Below, piece by piece: positions 14,519 through 21,208 of a stretch of 37,769 nucleotides of DNA (the stretch's first letter is position 1; every line of letters starts with the position of its first letter). The translations under genes were made by a program, and so were the position numbers. The notes below the pieces were generated by a model that was not told the DNA's origin, searched no databases, and was given only the letters and a program-made list of their open reading frames with translations. The stretch comes from a virus: IMG/VR virus record IMGVR_UViG_3300047440_000409, positions 1 to 37,769 of that record, one strand, 5' to 3'.

Positions 14519-14736
14519 GACGTCGCCCTCCGCTTGCTGAAACCGAGGTTCTGCAGGCTGCGCGCGCGGGTGGCGGCCTCCTCTTTCGTCGCGTAGGGCC
14601 CCTGCACATCGCGCTGCTCGGGTGCGGCGCCGCGCGCTCCGACGAGCACGAAGAACCGACACGCGAACCGGGCGATGGTGGCGCAGCGCTGCCCCGGCAG
14701 GATCAGGTCCTCGAGCTGCTCGACCAGCGGGCTCAC
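14515..14736 (-). CDS. Small hypothetical early protein
   Basis: This 73-residue protein starts at a GTG overlapping the upstream stop (MSPLVEQLEDLILPG). A beta-strand pair (CATIARFACRFFVLVGARG) is followed by a helix, KEEAATRARSLQNL. The shape suggests a compact alpha/beta domain. Part of the coupled recombination operon; no family recognised. Confidence 0.5.
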   Translation of the reverse strand: MSPLVEQLEDLILPGQRCATIARFACRFFVLVGARGAAPEQRDVQGPYATKEEAATRARSLQNLGFSKRRATS

Positions 14737-15119
14737 TGGGCCACCTCCCGGAGCGGAAAGGCCTCGGCGTCCAGCTCGAGGATGCGCGCAGTGACGGCGG
14801 CCTGGGCGGCTTCGAGCGTGGCGAAGTTCGCGCCGATGGTCTCGCTGGTGGCCTCGCTGGCGCCCTTGGGCAGATAGCAGCGCGCTGCGTAGATGTGGCC
14901 GGGTCCGCGGCCGGGGTAGACCCAGAACGTGCCGTACACGGGATGCTCGAGGGTCATCGAGTAGGCGGCCCAGCCGTTCGCATCGGCCGCCGGCGTCGAC
15001 GCGCCCAGTGCAGCCTCCAGCGCCGCGCGCATGTCGCGCAGGGTGGCCGGGCCAGGCGTGCAGCCCTCGTCCTGAAACCAGACTGCCAGCGCAATCCTGA
15101 CTTGCTCGTCGGTGATCAT
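14733..15119 (-). CDS. Hypothetical early protein
   Basis: This 128-residue protein begins MITDEQVRIALAVWFQDEG, a helical start common among phage early proteins, then RDMRAALEAALG, a beta-rich middle (YGTFWVYPGRGPGHIYAA) and a helical end. No metal or catalytic motif is seen. I used the ATG overlapping the upstream stop. Confidence 0.55.
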   Translation of the reverse strand: MITDEQVRIALAVWFQDEGCTPGPATLRDMRAALEAALGASTPAADANGWAAYSMTLEHPVYGTFWVYPGRGPGHIYAARCYLPKGASEATSETIGANFATLEAAQAAVTARILELDAEAFPLREVAQ

Positions 15120-15349
15120 GGCGCCCTCCTGACGGGGCGGAGCAGACTGGGGACGTCGCTCGGCGGCGTGCCGTGTCTGCTGAGGCTGTCTGCAACGGTG
15201 CACGCATGGTCGAGGTGCGCGTACCAGTCGGCCCGGCCGTCGTATACGACGCGCCAGAGGCCGTTCATGCGCTCGACGTCAGCGCGACCGAAGCCGCCGG
15301 TAAAGGTGAACGGCTCGCCGTGGCGGTGTGTCTGTCGCATGTTCGTCAT
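15116..15349 (-). CDS. Small hypothetical early protein
   Basis: This 77-residue protein has a short basic N-terminus, a beta-hairpin region with several aromatics (RMNGLWRVVYDGRADWYAHL) and a Pro-rich end. The ATG chosen overlaps the stop of the zinc protein gene upstream by one base. Unknown function. Confidence 0.5.
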   Translation of the reverse strand: MTNMRQTHRHGEPFTFTGGFGRADVERMNGLWRVVYDGRADWYAHLDHACTVADSLSRHGTPPSDVPSLLRPVRRAP

Positions 15350-15639
15350 CACAGTTCGTCCTCCATCCAGCCGAGCAGCGTCATGCTCTCGGCAGTCAAT
15401 CCGCCGCACGTGGCGGCTTCAGCCTCGCGTCGCACGCGATCGGCTCTGCTGCGCGCGCGGTCGCAGCTGGGGCACTCGCAGGCATCGTCGTCGTGATGCT
15501 CAGCTACCAAGTCATGCTCGCAGTCCAGACACACAGGGCCGCGCGTGATCGGCTCGAGGTGCGTCACGTCGACCAGGAACTCAACGCGCGTGAAGACTCC
15601 GCACAGCGCGCAGGGCAGCTCGCGATAGGTACAACTCAT
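15349..15639 (-). CDS. Small protein with three zinc-knuckle-like motifs
   Basis: This 96-residue protein has CALC near residue 12, CLDC near residue 39 and CECPSC near residue 57, followed by a basic helix (RARSRADRVRREAEA). These make one or two zinc ribbons with a nucleic-acid-binding look. I rejected the longer frame upstream as shadow. It probably acts as a regulator or adaptor in the early operon; no named family. Confidence 0.55.
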   Translation of the reverse strand: MSCTYRELPCALCGVFTRVEFLVDVTHLEPITRGPVCLDCEHDLVAEHHDDDACECPSCDRARSRADRVRREAEAATCGGLTAESMTLLGWMEDEL

Positions 15640-16127
15640 ACGCCCTCCCGCACGGGGCCGAAGCTGAGCGGCACGAACAGGTAGGTCGCGCCGCGCTCCG
15701 GGTCGTAGTCGTCGGTGGTCTGCACGGCCTGCACGGGCGCACCGCAGTAGCGGCCGTCGCGATGGGGCTGCACCAGGTAGACCTGGTCTTCGCCATACGC
15801 GCCGTAGTGGTAGGGCTCGTAGACGACTTCGAGCACGTCGACCTGGTCTGCACGGAGCGTCAGGTCCGGGCGCGTCAGGTCCTCTGACTGTTCCGTGTCC
15901 ACGATGGACTGCAGCAGACTGCGCGCGTGCCACTCCTCGCCGTGCCAGCTGCAGTCATGGCGGCGGCACGACTCGAGCGTGTCCAGCGCCTCGGCGACTT
16001 CCTCGAGGCTGGCGGCGCGCACGCGCTTCTCGTCGCCGTCGATGGCGTCGGTCGCGAGCTGGCAGATGGGGGCGCTGGCGCAGGCGAAGGCGCACCACTC
16101 CATTGCGCATGGAGAGTGCCAGGTCAT
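15636..16127 (-). CDS. Hypothetical early protein, Cys-rich N-terminus
   Basis: This 163-residue protein begins MTWHSPCAMEWCAFACASAP and has six cysteines within the first 60 residues. A helical stretch (ASLEEVAEALDTLESC) and a beta-rich C-terminal half with many Tyr and Asp follow. The N-terminal Cys cluster could bind metal. It is the second gene after the leftward early promoter, so it is made early in infection. Unknown function. Confidence 0.55.
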   Translation of the reverse strand: MTWHSPCAMEWCAFACASAPICQLATDAIDGDEKRVRAASLEEVAEALDTLESCRRHDCSWHGEEWHARSLLQSIVDTEQSEDLTRPDLTLRADQVDVLEVVYEPYHYGAYGEDQVYLVQPHRDGRYCGAPVQAVQTTDDYDPERGATYLFVPLSFGPVREGV

Positions 16128-16675
16128 GCGCGGCTCCTTCGCGTGCCGCGTGCAATCTGGGAGACCGTCGTCTGGTGCATGTCACAGCACACCGCGACCT
16201 CGCGTTGCGACATGCCGAGCGACAGCAGTCGGCGTACCTCGCGAACGTCGCCGTCCGTGTGACGCGCGTGGCCGTTCCGCTCTCCGGTGTTTCCTCGGCC
16301 ATTCGCGATCGCATCGCGAATGTTCGCACTCCGCGTGTCCGCGCTGAGGTGCGCCGGGTTCACGCACCGACGGTAAGAAATGTCTCGCGGCTTGCGGTAC
16401 CGCTCGCAGCTGTGGCAGACGTCGAGTCCTGCCGGGATGGGGCCCTTGTGCATCGCGAACGATGATCGGTGAGCCAATTTCTCATCGCTGAAGCTGAAGC
16501 ATCCGTAGCCGCTGTTGTTCACGGCGCCGAGCCACATCCAGCAGCCGAACTCGTTGTCCTCGGTCTTACTCCGGAACAGATCGAGCACGGCCTGAGTCGC
16601 CACGCGCCGCGAGCATTTGCGCAACGCGCTGAGCACAGGGCGTTGGTGCGGTGGAGGGGGTACAACCTGAGTCAT
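16124..16675 (-). CDS. HNH endonuclease with C-terminal helix-turn-helix
   Basis: This 183-residue protein has an HNH_3-type nuclease core: GCWMWLGAVNNSGYGCF, LAHRSSFAMHKGPIP, VCHSC (His88) and CVNPAHL (His109). A C-terminal helix-turn-helix follows (MSQREVAVCCDMHQTTVSQI), the arrangement found in free-standing homing endonucleases. A TTG 36 bases upstream is in frame, but ATG 16675 is preferred because the likely promoter overlaps the longer version. As the first gene of the leftward operon it is expressed early. It could be a selfish homing nuclease or have been recruited for phage DNA metabolism. Confidence 0.82.
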   Translation of the reverse strand: MTQVVPPPPHQRPVLSALRKCSRRVATQAVLDLFRSKTEDNEFGCWMWLGAVNNSGYGCFSFSDEKLAHRSSFAMHKGPIPAGLDVCHSCERYRKPRDISYRRCVNPAHLSADTRSANIRDAIANGRGNTGERNGHARHTDGDVREVRRLLSLGMSQREVAVCCDMHQTTVSQIARGTRRSRA

Positions 16676-16683
16676 TCGACAAG

Positions 16684-16711
16684 CGTATACGGAAACCGTA
16701 TGCGCCGACAA
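16684..16711 (-). promoter_or_regulatory. Leftward early promoter with operator O1
   Basis: A perfect palindrome, ATACGG-AAA-CCGTAT (16687-16701), sits between TTGTCG (-35 candidate, 16706-16711) and TATACG (-10 candidate, 16684-16689) with a 16-base spacer on the minus strand. It matches two sites in the repressor-Cro gap. A repressor bound here would block the whole recombination-integrase operon. The predicted start point falls about one base before the HNH ATG. Confidence 0.65.
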
Positions 16712-16741
16712 GATCGAAGCTTGCGCTTTGTGGGTGCGCTA

Positions 16742-17041
16742 TCAGGCGGAGCGGCGTCGTGCGGTCGTGGGGTGTCGCGTCGCACGATGCAGAGGCTTCA
16801 CTCCTCCGACGTAGCGAAACCCATGTGAGCGGACGCGTGAGCGGACGGCTGCCTCAGTTGGCTGCCGCCCGAGCTCGCGGCCCACCATCGCCCGGCAGGC
16901 CGCGGTCGCGATTGCGTCGTCGCTCACACCCGGCCCGATCACGATCCGTCCGTGTCGCGTTAGGCGAAGATGCCCGCACTCGTCTGAGCGTGACACCCAC
17001 AACCTCGCGAATTTCGCCAGCTCCAGCGCGGTGAGCTCCAC
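16742..17041 (-). CDS. Hypothetical protein downstream of the repressor
   Basis: This 99-residue protein starts at GTG (MELTALELAKFARLWVS) with a G-rich stretch (GGGGGGGAAT) before it. It is basic, with no clear domain, and ends in an Arg-rich tail. It follows the repressor in the same direction, 76 bases away, and stops before the leftward promoter, so it would be expressed with the repressor in the lysogen. Candidates are an immunity accessory or superinfection-exclusion protein, by position only. Confidence 0.5.
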   Translation of the reverse strand: MELTALELAKFARLWVSRSDECGHLRLTRHGRIVIGPGVSDDAIATAACRAMVGRELGRQPTEAAVRSRVRSHGFRYVGGVKPLHRATRHPTTARRRSA

Positions 17042-17117
17042 ATTCCCCCCCGGGGTTTAGGTGCTCACCGTACAGACCCATCTGAGGTGGTGACAAGGGC
17101 GCCAAATTCTTTGCGGG

Positions 17118-17732
17118 TCACCTGTAGCGAGGCTGCCTCTGCGGAGTGGACTTGTGAGGAGGCTTCGCACGCTTCTTTTTGAAGTCTTCGCTCTTTGCTT
17201 CCACTGGTTCGTACGCTTTTTCGAGCTGTTTCTCGACGCGCTTGGCCAGCTCTCGGTTCTCCGCAAGCTCCTCTGCATACCTGGACGGCTTGAGCTTATT
17301 GCGGAGCAGGAACAGGTAGGTCTCGTAGAAGTTAGCGTCGGGCTCGAGATTGATGGGAGGCAAGGTGTCCCTGAGATTGGTCATCTCCAACTCAGTGATG
17401 TCCTTGGGAGCAATGGGACTGTTGAGAAACTCTTCGAGCGCCTCGGCGCATCGGTCGCGATGAATCGTCATCTCCGATTGCTTGTCGAGGTGTCCCTTGG
17501 GTAGCCCAAGCACCCGCTCGACCTCGCGACGATTGCGCGCCGCCACGGCCGTCTTTCCGTTGAAGGCTCCCTTGCCGCTGCACCAGTCAGAGACGGTTGC
17601 CTGGCGGATGCCCATCTTGCGCGCGAGCTTTGCTTTATCGAGCCCCAGCCGTTCGAGCTCTACCTCGAGGTATTGCCCCGGAGTCAGAATCATCTCGGCG
17701 TAGTCTGCGGGCCGCACGTACACCACGTCCAT
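17118..17732 (-). CDS. CI-like phage repressor (XRE helix-turn-helix)
   Basis: This 204-residue protein has an N-terminal helix-turn-helix at about residues 18-60 (LDKAKLARKMGIRQATVSDW) of the Cro/CI/HigA type. The remaining 140 residues are helical, with a long charged coiled coil and a basic tail. There is no LexA-like peptidase domain (no AG cleavage site, Ser or Lys catalytic motif), so RecA-stimulated self-cleavage is unlikely. The gene lies divergent to a Cro-like gene with matching operators in the gap. The ATG directly abuts operator O2 and lacks a ribosome site, as with a leaderless message. Confidence 0.8.
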   Translation of the reverse strand: MDVVYVRPADYAEMILTPGQYLEVELERLGLDKAKLARKMGIRQATVSDWCSGKGAFNGKTAVAARNRREVERVLGLPKGHLDKQSEMTIHRDRCAEALEEFLNSPIAPKDITELEMTNLRDTLPPINLEPDANFYETYLFLLRNKLKPSRYAEELAENRELAKRVEKQLEKAYEPVEAKSEDFKKKRAKPPHKSTPQRQPRYR

Positions 17733-17747
17733 ATACGGTTATCGCAT
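17733..17747 (-). promoter_or_regulatory. Operator O2 at the repressor promoter
   Basis: ATACGGTTATCGCAT matches O1 and O3 in the consensus ATACGGWWANCGYAT. It touches the repressor start codon. On the minus strand the overlapping sequence TGCGATAAC contains an extended -10 candidate (GATAAC) ending 5 bases before the ATG. Binding here should autoregulate the repressor, and the message would be leaderless or nearly so. Confidence 0.6.
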
Positions 17748-17778
17748 ATCACGGCTGGAGCGGTCGAGCGTTCACGGA

Positions 17779-17807
17779 TTGCTTTTCATACGGAAAGCGC
17801 ATACGTT
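17779..17807 (+). promoter_or_regulatory. Rightward early promoter with operator O3
   Basis: ATACGGAAAGCGCAT (17788-17802) is the third copy of the operator. TTGCTT (17779-17784) is a possible -35, and CATACG or ATACGT near 17800-17806 a weak -10. The ATG of the Cro-like gene follows at 17815 with no ribosome site between. Repressor binding would shut off the replication region. Confidence 0.55.
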
Positions 17808-17814
17808 TTTCGTG

Positions 17815-18033
17815 ATGGACTTTCCGACGTGGCTGAAACAGCAACCGCACGGCGCACTTACGCGAGTGTGGCGCGACAGCGGTGTTTCTTGGCACAGCGT
17901 CAATCGCGCGAAGCGGCACAAGGTCGGCCTCAAGGTCGCTGTGTTGATTTCGCGCGCGACAGGCGGCGCTGTCTCTGTTGCTGAGCTGACCGACTGCGAT
18001 GCGCTCGACACCGAGCCTCGCCGCGTCGCCTAA
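17815..18033 (+). CDS. Cro-like regulator
   Basis: This 72-residue protein has one helix-turn-helix (about residues 12-45, ALTRVWRDSGVSWHSVNRAK) and the SVAELT ending common in phage Cro/YdaS-type proteins. It is the first gene of the rightward early transcript and divergent to the repressor. Its expected role is to bind the same operators and favour lytic growth. I chose the ATG after the promoter; the 12 extra in-frame residues upstream run through operator O3. Confidence 0.72.
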   Translation: MDFPTWLKQQPHGALTRVWRDSGVSWHSVNRAKRHKVGLKVAVLISRATGGAVSVAELTDCDALDTEPRRVA

Positions 18034-18054
18034 CCCGCGCGCCCTTTTCTTGAT

Positions 18055-18252
18055 GTGACGACAACCACGGAAGCCGGGGGGCACACCGTGACTCAGACAC
18101 TCGTCTCACACTCAGGTTTGTGCGCGCACGCAGCGGGCTTCCCCCCTTGCGGCGTGCGCGTACTGGTCAGCACTCTGCAGGCGGCGCCCTGGCCCACCCT
18201 CTCCGGCGCGCCGCCTGCAGGCTGCTGCTGTGCTCCGAGAGGCAGGCCATGA
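18055..18252 (+). CDS. Doubtful small reading frame
   Basis: A GTG-initiated frame of 65 residues fills the gap between the Cro-like gene and the next gene, and its stop overlaps that gene's ATG, as in true neighbours here. It is rich in Thr, Pro and Cys (PAGCCCAPRGRP) without any recognisable motif, and it contains a 13-bp inverted repeat that probably has a DNA or RNA role. If it is not a gene, this stretch is a 215-base regulatory leader. Confidence 0.3.
   Translation: MTTTTEAGGHTVTQTLVSHSGLCAHAAGFPPCGVRVLVSTLQAAPWPTLSGAPPAGCCCAPRGRP
18175..18220. other. Large perfect inverted repeat
   Basis: CTGCAGGCGGCGC (18175-18187) pairs perfectly with GCGCCGCCTGCAG (18208-18220) around a 20-base loop. 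It sits about 140 bases into the rightward early transcript and 28 bases before the next ATG. It has no T-run, so it may be a Rho-dependent pause, an antiterminator-type RNA element or a translation-control hairpin. Confidence 0.55.
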
Positions 18253-18473
18253 CGACCGAGGTTTCGCTCGGCGTCGCTCTCCTGATCGCGATGGTTGGAT
18301 TCGCGGTCGGTGTTGCCCTCGGGACGAGCACGGCGAATGGCTCCTGGGTCGACGCCGCAGAGAACGGCTGTCGCCGATGCGTTCGCGGGCGCCTGTTCCA
18401 CGTCTACGACGACAAGGACGCCCGCCAGCGCGACCACATCCTCAGGATGCTGGCGGGGGATCGCGATGTCTGA
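18249..18473 (+). CDS. Small membrane protein
   Basis: This 74-residue protein has an N-terminal hydrophobic helix (about residues 6-24, SLGVALLIAMVGFAVGVAL), then a soluble part with CRRC and a charged end. It overlaps the following gene by eight bases. Single-pass early membrane proteins may alter the host envelope, but no family is recognised. Confidence 0.5.
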   Translation: MTTEVSLGVALLIAMVGFAVGVALGTSTANGSWVDAAENGCRRCVRGRLFHVYDDKDARQRDHILRMLAGDRDV

Positions 18474-18711
18474 CACGCGCGCCATCCTCCCCGGCCACCG
18501 CGTGGTGCTGGTCGATGCCTCAGGCCGCCTGGTCCGCCAGCGTGGGCGCGTCTTGCGCGGCCTGGTGCTGTCGGTCGATGTCTGGGACGTGGCGCTGGTC
18601 GAGCTCGCGCGCTCGGGCGAGAAGGTGACGCGCGGGCTGCGCTTCCTTCGCCGCTGTCCTGAGCTGGCCTTTTGCCGGCCTGCGCTGCGACTGGCGCCGG
18701 GGGCAGCATGA
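18466..18711 (+). CDS. Hypothetical early protein, small beta-rich domain
   Basis: This 81-residue protein has alternating strands (HRVVLVDASGRLV, GLVLSVDVWDVALVEL) suggesting a small beta-barrel. No motif is recognised. Its stop overlaps the ATG of an HTH gene. Confidence 0.5.
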   Translation: MSDTRAILPGHRVVLVDASGRLVRQRGRVLRGLVLSVDVWDVALVELARSGEKVTRGLRFLRRCPELAFCRPALRLAPGAA

Positions 18712-18950
18712 TGCGCCCTATCCCCGGCCTCGCAGAGCGCGTCGGCGCGCGCATCCGTGAGCTCAGGCTGGACGCCGAGATGTCGCAGCGGCAGCTGGCC
18801 GACCGCGTTGGCCTGCACCGGCCGGTCATGGGCAGGATCGAGCGCGGCCTCCATCAAACAGACCTGCACACCATTGCGCGCATCGCCCATGCGCTCGAGC
18901 TGGACCTGCTCACGGTACTGGCGCCGTGCCTCGACCAGGAGGGCGTATGA
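18708..18950 (+). CDS. XRE-family helix-turn-helix regulator
   Basis: This 80-residue protein is essentially one HTH_3 domain: LAERVGARIRELRLDAEMSQ, then QLADRVGLHRPVMGRIERG and HTIARIAHALELDL. It is a DNA-binding regulator of the second rank, downstream of the Cro-like gene. Possible targets are the late promoter or the immunity operators. Tandem ATG codons (18708 and 18711) leave the start uncertain by one residue. Confidence 0.82.
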   Translation: MMRPIPGLAERVGARIRELRLDAEMSQRQLADRVGLHRPVMGRIERGLHQTDLHTIARIAHALELDLLTVLAPCLDQEGV

Positions 18951-19177
18951 AGCCGCGCGATGTGGTCCTGAGTGTCGTCGTGTCGATCGACGACAAGGGC
19001 GAGTTTTACGGCTCGGCCATGCTCGGCGAGGTCGCGCTCGTCACCGGGCCGTGGACCACGCTGGACGCGCTTTTACACAGCGTGGGGCGGGAGTGGGCGG
19101 CGCGGCAGAAGCTCGATGTGGATGCCGAGCCTGACGGCGTGCAGGACGTGGTGGACGCGCGGGCGTGGATTGTCTGA
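18947..19177 (+). CDS. Small hypothetical early protein
   Basis: This 76-residue protein has a beta-strand pair at the N-terminus (DVVLSVVVSIDDKGEFYGSA), a helix (ALLHSVGREWAARQ) and an acidic C-terminus. The start overlaps the HTH gene stop. Unknown function. Confidence 0.5.
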   Translation: MKPRDVVLSVVVSIDDKGEFYGSAMLGEVALVTGPWTTLDALLHSVGREWAARQKLDVDAEPDGVQDVVDARAWIV

Positions 19178-19196
19178 CCAGGAAAGCGGGTGCGTG

Positions 19197-19574
19197 ATGC
19201 AAGGTTCGATCGTCGAAAAGCTGCCGTGTGAACTGACGCGCGACGAGAAGCTCCAAAAGGCCGACCAGATGGCCGAGCACCTCAAAACGCGCGCTGAGGT
19301 CGAGCTCGAGGCTTCGAGTGTGGCTGGCACGTTCAAGCGGCGGATCAAGGAGCTGGACCGTGCCATCGGCGACCGCGCTGAAGAGGTCCGCACCGGCATC
19401 GAGTATCGCCCTGTGGAGTGCGCCATGCGCGATCGGTTCCGGGACAACCAGGTCGACACGGTCAGGCTCGACACGGGTGAGATCGTCAGATCGCGGCCCA
19501 TGACCATCCAGGAGCGGCAGGGATCGCTCTCGCTGGTGGATGACGACGACGGCGAGAATGTGACGCGGCAGTAA
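19197..19574 (+). CDS. Hypothetical phage protein, helical then beta
   Basis: This 125-residue protein starts MQGSIVEKLPCELTRDEK, after an AGGAAAG ribosome site. A long charged helical stretch (about 14-65) is followed by a strand-rich end (ECAMRDRFRDNQVDTVRL, GEIVRSRPM). I have seen this two-part layout in phage proteins of unknown function near replication genes. It does not match a named enzyme. Confidence 0.55.
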   Translation: MQGSIVEKLPCELTRDEKLQKADQMAEHLKTRAEVELEASSVAGTFKRRIKELDRAIGDRAEEVRTGIEYRPVECAMRDRFRDNQVDTVRLDTGEIVRSRPMTIQERQGSLSLVDDDDGENVTRQ

Positions 19575-19589
19575 GGGCGGCACGCTGTG

Positions 19590-19664
19590 ATGTCCGACGT
19601 TCATACAGGGTCGCGCGCGTCTGACTGGCCTCGGCTGAAAGCGGGGGAGCAGTGCACGCCGTGA
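19590..19664 (+). CDS. Possible 24-residue leader peptide before the helicase gene
   Basis: ATG at 19590 opens a 24-residue frame (MSDVHTGSRASDWPRLKAGE and four more) whose TGA overlaps a GTG of the helicase gene at 19661. The overlap pattern is like other coupled genes here, but the frame is very short and may be chance. Confidence 0.25.
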   Translation: MSDVHTGSRASDWPRLKAGEQCTP

Positions 19665-21208
19665 AGCAGGCTCATCCGAGCAATGGCGGCGGCAGCCATG
19701 TCAGTCGCGTCCAGCGGGCCGAGCCGCCGCCGCTCTGCGACCTCGAGTCGGAGCGGACGTTTCTGTGCTCGTGCATCACGAAGTATCCGGAGCTCATCCT
19801 CGAGAGTGGGCTGGCCGCGCACGACTTCTACTCGGGCGCGAACGAGACCGTGTTCGCGGCGCTGCTCCATCTGGTTGCCAACGGCATCGAGGTCAGCGAC
19901 CTGACGCTGCAGAGTCGGCTGCGCGACGCCGGTCTGCTCGGCTCGGTGGGCGGCGGCGAGTACATCGAATCGCTGGTCGCCGTTATCCCCGATCGCAAGC
20001 ACGACTTCATACGGCTGCGCCGGCTGGCGCGACAGCGGGAGCTTCAGCAGATTGGGCGCTCTCTGGGCGCTGCGGGCGGCGACGAGTTCCACTCCCTGTG
20101 CCTGCGCTTCGGCGCCAAACAGCGCGAGGTCGACGCCCTCGTTGGGGAGCGGCAGGCGCCGCCGTACATGCTGCTCGGTGAGTTCTTCGAGCGCGAGGTG
20201 CGGCCGATTGGCGAGCGGCTGTCGATGGGGTTCGCGTCGCTTGACGCTTCGATGCGTGGTGGCCTGCCGCCGCGCCAGCTGATTGCGCTACTCGGGGCGC
20301 CTGGCTCGCGCAAGACGAGTCTGGCCACGTACTGGGCGGACCTGTGGGAGCGGGCGGGCTACGCGGTGGTGTTTCTGGCGGGCGACGAGGCGGGCTCCAA
20401 GATTGCCATTCGCCTGGGGCAGCTGGCAGGGGTCTCACGCGACGGCATCGAGGCGGAGGGCGACGAGGGCGACGCAAGCCGCGCCTGTGCCGTGGCGCAG
20501 CTTCGAGGGCGGCGCATCGTGCTGCTGGACCCGCGCGTGATGCAGGGGACCACGACCATCGAGACTGCCGAGCGCGTGCTCCTGCACCTTGCTGGCGACC
20601 GGCCGCGCGTGCTGATGATCGACTCGCTGCAGAGCGTGTTCACGGAGGCCTCGTTCACGGCGGCGGATGAGCGCGAGCGCATCACACTGGGCATCAACCT
20701 GTGTCGCGGGATTGCAGACCGCGGCGCCATCGTCGTGGCCATCAGCGAGATGTCGCGCGCGGGCTATCGCACGGGGGACCGCTCGAGTGACGTCTCGGTG
20801 CTTGCTGCTGCCAAGGAGAGCGGGCGTGTGGAGTATGCGGCGGACTTGCTGATGGGGGCGCGCCCGGTGCTCGAGGAGCCGCTGCTGATGGACCTCGAGA
20901 TCGGTAAGTCGCGACCTGGAGACAAGCTCGAGCTGCGGCTGAAGTTTGACCGCGACCGCGCGTCCTTTGCCGAAACTGCGGCGCCCTTGCGCGACCAGGT
21001 GCAGGGGCAGGCGCAGCGTCGGCTGGACAAGGGCAAGGAGCGCGTGCGGGCGGTGCTGCAGGAGCACCACGACCTACACAGTTCGCGCGAGGTGCTGGCC
21101 CACTGCGACGGCACGCGGTGGGTCAACCTCGAAGCCTTCAACGAGATGCTCAAGCATGGCGAGGTGGTCCGTGTTGGGAAGGCCTTCCGTACGGTGGTGG
21201 GGACATGA
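19652..21208 (+). CDS. DnaB-like replicative DNA helicase
   Basis: This helicase of about 518 residues has an N-terminal DnaB-type helical domain (about 29-125, LESERTFLCSCITKYPELIL) and a RecA-like motor with Walker A GAPGSRKTS (215-223) and Walker B VLMIDSLQ (320-327). A C-terminal winged-helix-like tail of about 80 residues follows, ending EMLKHGEVVRVGKAFRTV. It unwinds DNA at the replication fork and should recruit host primase and polymerase, since none is encoded here. Two GTG starts (19652 and 19661) are possible; the second would couple to the upstream mini-frame. The origin-like repeat array begins right after this gene. Confidence 0.88.
   Translation: MHAVKQAHPSNGGGSHVSRVQRAEPPPLCDLESERTFLCSCITKYPELILESGLAAHDFYSGANETVFAALLHLVANGIEVSDLTLQSRLRDAGLLGSVGGGEYIESLVAVIPDRKHDFIRLRRLARQRELQQIGRSLGAAGGDEFHSLCLRFGAKQREVDALVGERQAPPYMLLGEFFEREVRPIGERLSMGFASLDASMRGGLPPRQLIALLGAPGSRKTSLATYWADLWERAGYAVVFLAGDEAGSKIAIRLGQLAGVSRDGIEAEGDEGDASRACAVAQLRGRRIVLLDPRVMQGTTTIETAERVLLHLAGDRPRVLMIDSLQSVFTEASFTAADERERITLGINLCRGIADRGAIVVAISEMSRAGYRTGDRSSDVSVLAAAKESGRVEYAADLLMGARPVLEEPLLMDLEIGKSRPGDKLELRLKFDRDRASFAETAAPLRDQVQGQAQRRLDKGKERVRAVLQEHHDLHSSREVLAHCDGTRWVNLEAFNEMLKHGEVVRVGKAFRTVVGT

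Noticed and set aside
12541-14596. Two long + strand frames of 330 and 467 codons
   Set aside because: They are antisense to recT and the YqaJ exonuclease, both of which have conserved motifs on the minus strand.
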